This document shows, in pieces, positions 16,069 through 24,490 of a stretch of DNA of 64,000 nucleotides. Numbering within the stretch: the first letter of the stretch is position 1; the number at the start of each line of letters is the position of its first letter. The translations under genes were made by a program, and so were the position numbers. The stretch lies in contig NZ_JACVFB010000006.1 in NCBI RefSeq assembly GCF_014529945.1, forward strand, positions 1 through 64,000, read 5' to 3'. Origin of the DNA: Chitinophaga varians (lineage in GTDB: Bacteria > Bacteroidota > Bacteroidia > Chitinophagales > Chitinophagaceae). Below the pieces are notes generated by a model. The model was given only the letters and a program-made list of their open reading frames with translations, searched no databases and was not told where the DNA came from.

Positions 16069-18126
16069 ATGAAAAAGACCAATTTATTATTAGCCGGCTT
16101 GTTTGCCTGTGGCATGGCCTCGGCGCAGAAGATCCAGCCTTATGGCGCGCTGCCGTCCCAGGCGCAGGTAGCCTGGAATGACATGGAGTATTACATGTTC
16201 ATCCACTTCGGGCCCAACACCTTTACCAACAAAGAGTGGGGACATGGTGATGAGGATCCGAAAGTGTTTAACCCTACCCGTCTCGATGCCCGTCAGTGGG
16301 CGCGTACCGCCAAAGAGGCCGGTATGAAAGGTATTGTGATCACGGCCAAACACCATGACGGTTTTTGTTTGTGGCCTTCTAAATACAGTACCCATACTGT
16401 TCGCGAGAGCGCGTGGAAAAATGGCAAAGGGGATGTACTGGCAGAACTGTCAGCCGCCTGTAAGGAATATGGCCTGAAGTTCGGCGTGTACCTGTCGCCA
16501 TGGGACCGTAACCATCCTGAGTATGGTACCGCCACTTATAACCAGGTATTTGCCAATACTTTGGAAGAAGTGCTTTCCGGCTACGGCCCTGTATTTGAGC
16601 AGTGGTTCGACGGCGCCAATGGTGGTAATGTGAAACAACCTTATGACTGGGACCTGTTCCATAAAGTAGTGTACAAACACCAGCCCAACGCCGTTATCTT
16701 CAGCGACGTAGGACCGGGCTGCCGCTGGGTAGGCAATGAAAACGGCATCGCCGGCACCACCAACTGGAGCACGCTGAATGTAAAAGGATTTTCACCCGGC
16801 GCTGGCGGTCCTCCCACCAAGTCGCTCAACGAAGGCAACGAAGACGGGGAGAAATGGATACCGGCAGAATGCGACGTGTCTATCCGTCCGGGATGGTTTT
16901 ACAGCCCCGATACAGACGATAAGGTGAAGTCTGTAAATACGCTCCTCGATATTTATTACGGCTCTGTAGGCCGCAATGGCAACCTGATTTTGAATGTGCC
17001 TATCGACCGGGAAGGATTGATCCATCCAAATGATTCCACCCGTTTGATGGAGCTGCGTCGTGTACTGGATGCCACCTTCAAAAACAACCTCGCGAAAAAT
17101 GCGGTAGTAACGGCAACGGATACACGTAAAGATAATCCGGAAGTAAAAGTATCTCATCTCACAGATGGCACGAATGCTACCTATTGGGCTACGCCGGACA
17201 ACGTTACTAAAACAACGGTGAAGTTGACATTTAAGCAGCCCGTGACTTTCAACCGGGTGGTGTTGCAGGAGTATATCGCGTTGGGGCAGCGGGTGAGCGC
17301 TTTCAGCGTGGAGATCCTGGACAAAGGCGTGAAGAAGGAGATCGCCCGGGAAACCACTATCGGGCACAAGCGCATCCTGCGCCTGCCTGACTACACCACT
17401 ACGGAAGTATATATTAATATATTAGACGCCAAGGCGGCGCCGGTGATCAGTGAAGTGCAGCTGTATGAAGCGCCGGGCATGCTGGCCACGCCGGAGATCC
17501 GTCGGGCTAAAGACGGCAAGGTGACTATTACCGCCGCTTCTGCCGATCCGGAAATACATTACACCACCGATGGCGCTACACCGACGCTCCGCTCTCCGCT
17601 GTATACGCCGAAAACGGTTATCAGCCTGCCACAGGGCGGCGAGGTAAAAGCCAGGGCATTCCTGCGCAAAACGAACGCTGCCAGCCCGGAAGTAAAAGCT
17701 ATTTTCGATGTGGCGCCTGCCAAATGGAAGGTAGTGGCCCCTGCTACTGCGGACGCGGCTAAGGCCATCGACGGCAATCCTGCTACCGTGTGGGCATCTG
17801 ACAAAAAAACGACACAATACCCACATCAGCTGGAAGTAGATCTGGGTGAAACGTTGACACTGAAAGGGTTTACCTACACGCCCACCACCAATGAGCACAT
17901 CAGTGGAGTGATTTATGGTTACGCCTTCTACACCAGCGCCGACGGTAAGAGCTGGGGGCAACCGGCAGCTGCCGGCAGCTTCGCCAACATCAAAAATAAC
18001 CCGGTACAGCAGACCATTAATTTTGCGCCGGTGAAAGCCAGATTTATCCGTTTGGTGGCCACCGCACCCGCCACCGAAAAAGATAATCAGGCCAGTGTGG
18101 CCGAATTGGGGATTATTACTAAATAG
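16069..18126 (+). CDS. Alpha-L-fucosidase, GH29, with C-terminal carbohydrate-binding-like domains
   Basis: A 685-residue exported enzyme (signal peptide ending ASAQ). The GH29 barrel covers about 25-345 with MFIHFGPNTF, AKHHDGFCLWPS and the presumed nucleophile Asp in EQWFDGANGG; the pattern fits the GH29-B group that prefers alpha-1,3/1,4-linked fucose. After it come a discoidin-like domain (about 350-465), a chitobiase-type domain with the HYTTDGATPT pattern (about 470-545) and a second discoidin-like domain (about 555-685), likely helping to bind glycans. It is divergent from the GH109 gene, 262 bp away, and ends before a good terminator. Confidence 0.93.
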   Translation: MKKTNLLLAGLFACGMASAQKIQPYGALPSQAQVAWNDMEYYMFIHFGPNTFTNKEWGHGDEDPKVFNPTRLDARQWARTAKEAGMKGIVITAKHHDGFCLWPSKYSTHTVRESAWKNGKGDVLAELSAACKEYGLKFGVYLSPWDRNHPEYGTATYNQVFANTLEEVLSGYGPVFEQWFDGANGGNVKQPYDWDLFHKVVYKHQPNAVIFSDVGPGCRWVGNENGIAGTTNWSTLNVKGFSPGAGGPPTKSLNEGNEDGEKWIPAECDVSIRPGWFYSPDTDDKVKSVNTLLDIYYGSVGRNGNLILNVPIDREGLIHPNDSTRLMELRRVLDATFKNNLAKNAVVTATDTRKDNPEVKVSHLTDGTNATYWATPDNVTKTTVKLTFKQPVTFNRVVLQEYIALGQRVSAFSVEILDKGVKKEIARETTIGHKRILRLPDYTTTEVYINILDAKAAPVISEVQLYEAPGMLATPEIRRAKDGKVTITAASADPEIHYTTDGATPTLRSPLYTPKTVISLPQGGEVKARAFLRKTNAASPEVKAIFDVAPAKWKVVAPATADAAKAIDGNPATVWASDKKTTQYPHQLEVDLGETLTLKGFTYTPTTNEHISGVIYGYAFYTSADGKSWGQPAAAGSFANIKNNPVQQTINFAPVKARFIRLVATAPATEKDNQASVAELGIITK

Positions 18127-18147
18127 TATATAAATAATTAAAGTATA

Positions 18148-18188
18148 AGACGGCTGGGTCCTGACGAGTTGGGCACAGCCGTCTTTTT
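18148..18188 (+). terminator. Intrinsic terminator after the fucosidase gene
   Basis: AGACGGCTG and CAGCCGTCT form a 9-bp stem around a 19-nt loop, followed by TTTTTG. It separates the fucosidase from the arginine operon promoter. Confidence 0.75.
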
Positions 18189-18232
18189 GTTAACGGTTTG
18201 AAAAAAATCGGCATTCCCCAAAAAAAATTCGA

Positions 18233-18261
18233 TTGATTAAAAAGATATTATTATAACTTTG
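18233..18261 (+). promoter_or_regulatory. Promoter of the arginine operon
   Basis: TTG at 18233-18235, an 18-bp spacer, and TAACTTTG at 18254-18261 match the Bacteroidota consensus. Transcription should begin near 18268, leaving a leader of about 270 nt before the first biosynthetic gene. The 414-bp gap between genes thus holds a terminator, this promoter and a small upstream ORF. Confidence 0.75.
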
Positions 18262-18393
18262 CGGTTAATCTAAACTAAAGACAATATTTATAACAATTTA
18301 ACGCTGAACTGAAGTTGGAAAAAACCGCAACTCATACCAACATCTCTGCATATCATCCCGCTTTAAATAAAGGGGTATATTCTGTTGGGTTCA

Positions 18394-18537
18394 ATGTCTT
18401 TAGATTCCTTTCCCGACGACCCAGGATTTGATAGCGCTTGTCATACAACCGCTATCGCGCCGGATATCCCCATGTCCGGTGAATGTTCCGTAATGGAAGA
18501 CTTCAATCTATTTATTGATTCACGATTTCAATTTTAA
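18394..18537 (+). CDS. Putative 47-residue upstream ORF in frame with the GNAT gene
   Basis: An ATG at 18394 opens 47 codons (start MSLDSFPDDPGF, end LFIDSRFQF) that stop at TAA 18535-18537, only 3 nt before the TTG start of the GNAT gene and in the same frame. It has a single Arg codon near its end, so it is not a classic arginine attenuator peptide. It could couple translation by termination and re-initiation, be a decayed N-terminal extension, or be chance. No known family is recognised. Confidence 0.35.
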   Translation: MSLDSFPDDPGFDSACHTTAIAPDIPMSGECSVMEDFNLFIDSRFQF

Positions 18538-18540
18538 AAG

Positions 18541-19335
18541 TTGGAAAATCAGCATATCATCGTTAGGGTAGCCACACCTGACGATATACACTATTCAAAA
18601 ACCATCACTGATGAGATGGAGGCGTCTGCAAAAGCGCGTGGGACCGGTATTGCGAAACGTTCACCGGCTTATGTGGAGCTTAAAATGCAGGAGGGAAAGG
18701 CTGTTATTGCGTTAACCGAAACGGGCGACTGGGTAGGCTTTTGTTATATAGAGGCCTGGGGTCATGGAAAATTTGTTGCCAATTCCGGGCTGATCGTGAA
18801 TCCCGCCTTCCGTGGGCATGGCGTGGCTAAGTCCATCAAACACAAAATCTTTGAACTGTCAAGAGAAATGTACCCCGAGTCCAAAATCTTTGGCCTCACT
18901 ACCGGTCTTGCTGTAATGAAGATCAACTCTGAGCTGGGTTATGAGCCCGTTACCTATTCCGAACTGACTGACGACGAGGAATTCTGGAAAGGCTGCCGTA
19001 GCTGTGTGAACTTTGATATCCTCACCAGCAAACAGCGGAAGAACTGCCTGTGCACCGCAATGCTGTATGATCCGGCTGAAAAGCTGAAAGAAGCAGAAGA
19101 GCGGGCGATGGCTGATGCCAAAGCCAAACAGGAAGCGGCAGCTACCGCTGCACAGCCTGTCAACCAGCTGTCTGTGACTGCTGCCGGCCAGATCCACCAC
19201 GAGAAAAGACGTCGGAGATTTAAAGGAAACATAAAGCTCTACGAGCGTTGGTTAAGATTTAAAAGATTTGTTTTGCTCAACAGCAAAAAAGAAGGTGGCG
19301 CTACCGGCACCAGGAAAAAATTTTTCCTGTTCTGA
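18541..19335 (+). CDS. GNAT N-acyltransferase heading the arginine operon (probable ArgA-like acyl-glutamate synthase)
   Basis: A 264-residue protein starting with TTG; a stop at 18535 in the same frame excludes any upstream start. The GNAT fold spans about 6-150 with the acyl-CoA loop FRGHGVAKS (90-98). Then come four cysteines, C152, C155, C169 and C171, in a C-x2-C...C-x-C arrangement that could bind metal, an Ala-rich helical segment (about 178-205) and a basic C-terminal tail with RRRRFKG. As first gene of a full arginine operon lacking another argA or argJ, it probably acylates glutamate with acetyl- or succinyl-CoA; that is inference from position. The C-terminal 110 residues are unusual for a simple GNAT. 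Confidence 0.78.
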   Translation: MENQHIIVRVATPDDIHYSKTITDEMEASAKARGTGIAKRSPAYVELKMQEGKAVIALTETGDWVGFCYIEAWGHGKFVANSGLIVNPAFRGHGVAKSIKHKIFELSREMYPESKIFGLTTGLAVMKINSELGYEPVTYSELTDDEEFWKGCRSCVNFDILTSKQRKNCLCTAMLYDPAEKLKEAEERAMADAKAKQEAAATAAQPVNQLSVTAAGQIHHEKRRRRFKGNIKLYERWLRFKRFVLLNSKKEGGATGTRKKFFLF

Positions 19336-19392
19336 AGTCTGCCACACACCGTCTGAAAATATAGTTCTGAAAATATAAATGATGTCGTAAAA

Positions 19393-20583
19393 ATGAAAAA
19401 AGTAGTACTGGGATTTAGCGGAGGACTTGATACTTCCTATTGCGTTAAATATCTGACCGAAGAAAAAGGATATGAGGTGCATTCCGTAATCGTCAACACC
19501 GGTGGATTCTCTGAGGAAGAGCTGCAGGAAATTGAGAAACGCGCTTATAACCTGGGCGTTAAAAGTCACAAGACTGTTAATGCGGTCCGTTCCTACTACG
19601 ACGGCGTTATTAAATACCTGATTTTCGGTAACGTACTGAAAAATAATACCTATCCGCTGAGTGTGAGCGCAGAGCGTATGAGTCAGGCACTGGCCATCGC
19701 GGAGTATGTGAAAGAAGTGGGTGCTGATGCCGTAGCGCATGGCAGCACCGGCGCCGGCAACGACCAGGTGCGTTTTGACATGGTGTTTCACATCATGATC
19801 CCTGGTGTGGAGATCATCACGCCCATCCGTGATATGAAGCTGAGCCGTGAAGAAGAAATTTCCTACCTGCAGTCCAAAGGCGTGAACGTGAATTTCGAGA
19901 AAGCCATGTACTCTATTAATAAAGGTATGTGGGGCACTTCCGTAGGCGGTAAGGAAACACTGACTTCCAACGGTATGCTGCCGGAATCAGCATGGCCTAC
20001 CCAGCTGACCAAACAGGGTGAAGAACAAGTAAAACTGACTTTCGAGAAAGGAGAGCTGGTTGGTGTGAACGACCAAAAATTTGCTCACCCGTCTGAAGCT
20101 ATCCAATATCTGCAAACGATCGCAGGGCCGTTTGCTATCGGCCGTGACATTCACGTAGGCGATACCATCATTGGTATCAAAGGCCGTGTAGGCTTTGAAG
20201 CCGCTGCGCCGATGGTGATCATCAAAGCGCACCACGCACTGGAAAAACATGTGCTCACCAAATGGCAGTTGACCTGGAAAGACCAGCTGGCACAGTTTTA
20301 CGGCAACTGGATGCACGAAGGACAGATCATGGACCCGGTGATGCGCGATATCGAAGCCTTCCTGCAACACACACAGGAAAATGTTTCCGGTGAAGTGTTC
20401 GTAACACTGATGCCTTACCGTTTCCAGGTAACCGGTATCCAGTCGCCTTACGACCTGATGAGCAGCAAATTCGGCAAGTATGGCGAAATGAACAGCGGCT
20501 GGTCAGGCGAAGATGTAAGAGGCTTCAGCAAAATTTTTGGTAATCAGACGATGATCTGGCATCAGGTTAAAAACGCTCTCTAA
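19393..20583 (+). CDS. argG: Argininosuccinate synthase
   Basis: This ATP-dependent ligase joins citrulline and aspartate to form argininosuccinate. The 396-residue protein has the PP-loop GFSGGLDTSYC (7-17), HGSTGAGNDQVRF for citrulline/ATP binding and a normal length. It lies 57 bp after the GNAT gene and 15 bp before argC in the same operon. Confidence 0.97.
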   Translation: MKKVVLGFSGGLDTSYCVKYLTEEKGYEVHSVIVNTGGFSEEELQEIEKRAYNLGVKSHKTVNAVRSYYDGVIKYLIFGNVLKNNTYPLSVSAERMSQALAIAEYVKEVGADAVAHGSTGAGNDQVRFDMVFHIMIPGVEIITPIRDMKLSREEEISYLQSKGVNVNFEKAMYSINKGMWGTSVGGKETLTSNGMLPESAWPTQLTKQGEEQVKLTFEKGELVGVNDQKFAHPSEAIQYLQTIAGPFAIGRDIHVGDTIIGIKGRVGFEAAAPMVIIKAHHALEKHVLTKWQLTWKDQLAQFYGNWMHEGQIMDPVMRDIEAFLQHTQENVSGEVFVTLMPYRFQVTGIQSPYDLMSSKFGKYGEMNSGWSGEDVRGFSKIFGNQTMIWHQVKNAL

Positions 20584-20598
20584 AATCAGCATCGAAAA

Positions 20599-21582
20599 AT
20601 GGCAAATGATAAAAGGGTAAGGGCAGGCATTGTTGGTGGGGCAGGGTATACAGGCGGAGAAATGATCCGGTTGTTACTGAACCATCCGGACGTATCCATT
20701 TCGTTTGTGCATAGCCGTAGTAATGCAGGTAATCCGTTGTACGCGGTACATGCCGACTTGCTGGGCGAAACAGAACGGTCTTTCACCGCCGAGCTGAGCA
20801 ACGATATTGACGTGATGTTCCTGTGTCTTGGACACGGAGAATCCAAAAAATTCCTGGAAGCAACGGATGTTGCTCCCCATGTAAAAATAATAGACCTGAG
20901 CCAGGACTTTCGTTTAGGCGAAAGCGTTAAAGGACGGGAATTTGTGTACGGGCTGCCGGAGCTGCAGCGGGAACAGATCCAGCAGGCCAGCAATGTGGCC
21001 AATCCCGGCTGTTTTGCCACCGCTATCCAGCTGGGCATTCTGCCGCTGGCCAAAGCCGGTCTGCTGAAAGAAGTACATACCACCGGCATCACCGGGTCTA
21101 CCGGCGCCGGACAGAGCCTGCAGGCTACTTCCCACTTTACCTGGAGGGCTAACAATATCTCCACTTACAAAGTGCTGAGCCATCAGCACCTGAAAGAAAT
21201 ACGACGAAGCCTGGTACAGTTGCAACCCGGCTTCGAAGAAGCGGTCAACTTTGTGCCGGTACGCGGTGATTTCCCCAGAGGTATCTGGGTAACCTCTTAC
21301 CTGCAGAGTGACGTGACCCTGGAAGAAGCAGTGCAGCTGTACAAAAACTACTATGCCGGTCATCCTTTTACGCATGTGAGCGAAAAACAGATCGACCTGA
21401 AGCAGGTAGTAAATACCAACAAGGTATTGCTGCAATTGGAGAAAGTGGGCGACAAACTCATCATCCACGCTATCGAAGATAACCTGGTAAAAGGCGCTTC
21501 CGGTCAGGCTGTACAGAACATGAACCTTATGTGCGGGCTGGATGAAACGGCCGGACTGAAACTGAAGTCCATCGTGTTCTAA
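20599..21582 (+). CDS. argC: N-acetyl(succinyl)-gamma-glutamyl-phosphate reductase
   Basis: An NADPH-dependent reductase that converts the acyl-glutamyl phosphate to the semialdehyde. The 327-residue protein has the nucleotide-binding GIVGGAGYTGGE near the N terminus and the catalytic Cys138 in NPGCFATAIQLG. The acyl group (acetyl or succinyl) cannot be read from this gene alone; the carbamoyltransferase downstream hints at succinyl. Confidence 0.96.
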   Translation: MANDKRVRAGIVGGAGYTGGEMIRLLLNHPDVSISFVHSRSNAGNPLYAVHADLLGETERSFTAELSNDIDVMFLCLGHGESKKFLEATDVAPHVKIIDLSQDFRLGESVKGREFVYGLPELQREQIQQASNVANPGCFATAIQLGILPLAKAGLLKEVHTTGITGSTGAGQSLQATSHFTWRANNISTYKVLSHQHLKEIRRSLVQLQPGFEEAVNFVPVRGDFPRGIWVTSYLQSDVTLEEAVQLYKNYYAGHPFTHVSEKQIDLKQVVNTNKVLLQLEKVGDKLIIHAIEDNLVKGASGQAVQNMNLMCGLDETAGLKLKSIVF

Positions 21583-21615
21583 CCGTTTTTATCATTTTCA
21601 ATTTTACCTGACATC

Positions 21616-22740
21616 ATGAAACTTTTCGACGTTTATCCAGTAAACGACATCGTTATAGATAAAGCTGCCGGTTCCAACGTATGGGACGATAAAGGCACCG
21701 AATACCTGGACCTGTACGGTGGTCATGCCGTTATTTCTGTTGGACATACTCATCCGCACTACGTAAAAAGACTGACCGACCAGCTGCATAAAGTAGGCTT
21801 CTACTCCAATTCCGTGAAGATGCCGCTGCAGGAAGAGCTGGCCGCTTTGCTGGGCAAGGTTTCCGGCAAAACAGACTATCAGCTGTTTCTGTGCAACTCC
21901 GGCGCCGAAGCTAATGAGAACGCGCTGAAACTGGCTTCTTTCTACAATGGCAAAAAGAAAGTGATCGCTTTCCGCAAGGCCTTCCACGGAAGGACTTCCC
22001 TCGCTGTAGCGGCCACCGATAATCCGAAGATCGTAGCGCCAGTGAACGAAACCGAGAACATCGTGTTTCTGCCATGGGAAGACGAAGCCGCGCTGGAAGC
22101 CGCTTTCAAACAACATGAAGTATCTTCTGTTATCATTGAAGGTATTCAGGGCGTGGGTGGCATCAACGTAGCCAGCGAGTCTTTCCTGCGGAAGATCCGG
22201 AGCCTGTGCGACGCGCACAATGCCGTATTTATCGCCGACTCCGTACAATGTGGTTACGGCAGAAGCGGTAAATTCTTCTCTCACGATTTTGCCGGTGTGG
22301 ACGCCGACATCTACTCCATGGCAAAAGGCATGGGTAATGGTTTCCCGATAGGTGGCATTATCATCTCCCCCAAATTTAAAGCAGTACATGGTATGCTGGG
22401 CACCACTTTTGGTGGTAACCACCTGGCCTGTGCAGCAGCCCTCGCCGTACTGGAAGTGATCGAAAGCGAAAAGCTGATCGACAACGCCGCCAGCATAGGG
22501 GCATACCTGATGGAAGAGCTGCGGAAGTTCTCCCAGGTAAAAGAAGTAAGGGGTCGTGGCCTGATGATCGGTATCGAGATGCCGGAAGAACTGGCCCATG
22601 TAAGAAAGAACCTGCTGGGTGTTCATAAGATCTTTACCGGAGAAGCCAAGCCTAATGTAATACGGCTGCTGCCTTCCCTGGCATTGACCAAAGCCCATGC
22701 AGATCAGTTTTTGGAAGCGTTTAGAAAAGAAGTCAAATAG
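21616..22740 (+). CDS. argD: Acyl-ornithine aminotransferase (class III PLP)
   Basis: A PLP enzyme of 374 residues that transaminates the acyl-glutamate semialdehyde to acyl-ornithine. It shows NSGAEANENALKLA, FHGRTSLAVA, the Asp of ADSVQCGYGRSG and the Schiff-base Lys237 in SMAKGMGNGFPIG. It is co-directional with argC (33-bp gap), and the next gene follows after 5 bp. Confidence 0.95.
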   Translation: MKLFDVYPVNDIVIDKAAGSNVWDDKGTEYLDLYGGHAVISVGHTHPHYVKRLTDQLHKVGFYSNSVKMPLQEELAALLGKVSGKTDYQLFLCNSGAEANENALKLASFYNGKKKVIAFRKAFHGRTSLAVAATDNPKIVAPVNETENIVFLPWEDEAALEAAFKQHEVSSVIIEGIQGVGGINVASESFLRKIRSLCDAHNAVFIADSVQCGYGRSGKFFSHDFAGVDADIYSMAKGMGNGFPIGGIIISPKFKAVHGMLGTTFGGNHLACAAALAVLEVIESEKLIDNAASIGAYLMEELRKFSQVKEVRGRGLMIGIEMPEELAHVRKNLLGVHKIFTGEAKPNVIRLLPSLALTKAHADQFLEAFRKEVK

Positions 22741-22745
22741 CAATA

Positions 22746-23696
22746 ATGAAGCAGTTTATTTCAACAGCAGATGTGCCCAGTGTCCCGCGGTTGGTGGACA
22801 TTGCCATGAACTACAAGAAAGATCCTTTCATCGATAAGGAATTGGGAAAAAATAAGACTTTGGGAATGATTTTCCTGAATCCCAGTTTGCGAACACGCTT
22901 AAGTACACAGGTAGCCGCTAAAAATCTGGGTATGGAAGCCGTGGTGTTCAACATCGACAAAGAGGGCTGGGCGCTGGAGATGAATGATGGTGTAGTGATG
23001 AATGGTAATACCACCGAACACGTAAAAGAAGCTGCCGCCGTGATGGGGCAATACTTCGACATACTGGCTATCCGCACCTTTCCGGGGTTGAAAAACAAAG
23101 AGGAAGATTATACCGAGAAATATATCAACCAGTTCATTAAATATGCCGGTGTTCCGGTGGTGAGCCTGGAAAGCGCTACCCTGCATCCTTTGCAGAGCCT
23201 GACCGATGTGATCACCATCAAAGAAAACTGGCAGCAGCCCCGCAAACCGAAAGTGGTGATGACCTGGGCGCCGCACGTAAAATCGCTGCCACAGGCTGTT
23301 CCCAACTCTTTCGCACAGTGGATGAATGCCTGGGGAGAAGTGGATTTTGTGATCGCTCATCCCGAAGGGTATGAACTGGACGAAAAATTCTCCGGCAACG
23401 CCCGCATAGAATACAATCAGGACAAAGCACTGGAAGGCGCTGACTTTGTGTATGTGAAAAACTGGTCTTCGTATAGGGATTACGGTAAGATCACCTGCAC
23501 AGACCCCAGCTGGATGGTGACCAATGATAAACTCAAACATACCAATACCGCCAAAGTAATGCACTGTCTGCCGGTGAGAAGAAATGTGGTGATTGCAGAT
23601 GAAGTACTGGACGGGCCTCAATCCATCGTGATCCCGGAAGCGGGCAACCGGGTATGGGCTGCACAGGCGGTATTAAGCGAAATATTGAAAGGATAA
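22746..23696 (+). CDS. argF': N-acyl-L-ornithine carbamoyltransferase, probably succinylornithine-specific
   Basis: A 316-residue transcarbamylase that carbamoylates an N-acyl-ornithine rather than ornithine. It carries the SLRTRLST carbamoyl-phosphate loop, HPLQSLTD, the MTWAPH segment and HCLPVRRN. In published work the residue at position 90/92 sets acyl specificity: Glu in the Xanthomonas N-acetyl enzyme, Pro90 in the Bacteroides fragilis N-succinyl enzyme. Here position 90 is Thr (GNTTEH, 87-92), small and uncharged, which fits the succinyl type better. This is inference by alignment from memory. It overlaps no neighbour; argB starts 2 bp after its stop. Confidence 0.93.
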   Translation: MKQFISTADVPSVPRLVDIAMNYKKDPFIDKELGKNKTLGMIFLNPSLRTRLSTQVAAKNLGMEAVVFNIDKEGWALEMNDGVVMNGNTTEHVKEAAAVMGQYFDILAIRTFPGLKNKEEDYTEKYINQFIKYAGVPVVSLESATLHPLQSLTDVITIKENWQQPRKPKVVMTWAPHVKSLPQAVPNSFAQWMNAWGEVDFVIAHPEGYELDEKFSGNARIEYNQDKALEGADFVYVKNWSSYRDYGKITCTDPSWMVTNDKLKHTNTAKVMHCLPVRRNVVIADEVLDGPQSIVIPEAGNRVWAAQAVLSEILKG

Positions 23697-23698
23697 TC

Positions 23699-24487
23699 AT
23701 GATTGATCTGTTTATTATCAAAGTAGGCGGAAACGTTATCGATAACCCGGTATTGTTGCAGGCTTTCTTAGAGAAGTTTGCAACGATACCCGGTAAAAAA
23801 ATACTGATACACGGTGGTGGTAAAATCGCTACCCGTATCGGTGACCAGCTGGGCATCGAATCCAAATACGTCGATGGCCGCCGCATTACCGATGCCGCCA
23901 CTATCGACGTGGTGACCATGGTATATGGCGGGCTGGTGAACAAACAGCTGGTAGCCAAACTGCAGGCTGCGCAATGTAACGCCATCGGGCTTACCGGCGC
24001 GGATGCCAATATCATTCCTGCTACCAAAAGACCGGTGAAAGAAATCGACTACGGTTTTGTAGGCGACGTAAAACCGGAGATGGTACAGGCAACGGCGCTC
24101 AAAGCATTGCTGGAAGCTGGCCTCACCCCGGTGTTTGCACCGCTTACCCACGATGGTAATGGACAGATGCTGAACACCAATGCAGACACTATCGCCGCTT
24201 CGCTGGCCATTGCTTTGTCTGCCAGCTACCAGGTAAGGCTGATCTACTGCTTCGAGAAAAAAGGCGTGCTGCGTGATCCGCAGGACGACAATGCAGTCAT
24301 CAACCTGATCAACAAAGAAATCTACCAGCAGCTGCTCGACGAAAAGGTATTGACAGACGGCATCCTGCCTAAGTTACAGAACGCCTTCTCTGCCATCGAT
24401 AACGGTGTGAAGGAAGTGCTGATAGGACACGCCGACGATGTGCTGAGCAACACCACCGACCAGGTGGCGGGCACTTTAATATGCTAG
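23699..24487 (+). CDS. argB: N-acetyl(succinyl)glutamate kinase
   Basis: An amino-acid kinase that phosphorylates acyl-glutamate. Starting at ATG 23699, 2 bp after the argF' stop, it has 262 residues, the usual length, and begins MIDLFIIKVGGNVID. Glycine-rich ATP-binding GGG in IHGGGK, TGADANI and the LNTNADT metal/ATP site are present. An in-frame ATG at 23654 would overlap argF' by 43 bp and add unconserved residues, so it was not chosen. Confidence 0.95.
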   Translation: MIDLFIIKVGGNVIDNPVLLQAFLEKFATIPGKKILIHGGGKIATRIGDQLGIESKYVDGRRITDAATIDVVTMVYGGLVNKQLVAKLQAAQCNAIGLTGADANIIPATKRPVKEIDYGFVGDVKPEMVQATALKALLEAGLTPVFAPLTHDGNGQMLNTNADTIAASLAIALSASYQVRLIYCFEKKGVLRDPQDDNAVINLINKEIYQQLLDEKVLTDGILPKLQNAFSAIDNGVKEVLIGHADDVLSNTTDQVAGTLIC

Positions 24488-24490
24488 TCT

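Noticed and set aside
2372..18126. Whether the glycan cluster is a classical polysaccharide utilisation locus
   Set aside because: No SusC/SusD pair or hybrid two-component or anti-sigma regulator is present; the only TonB receptor in the window is riboswitch-controlled and unrelated.
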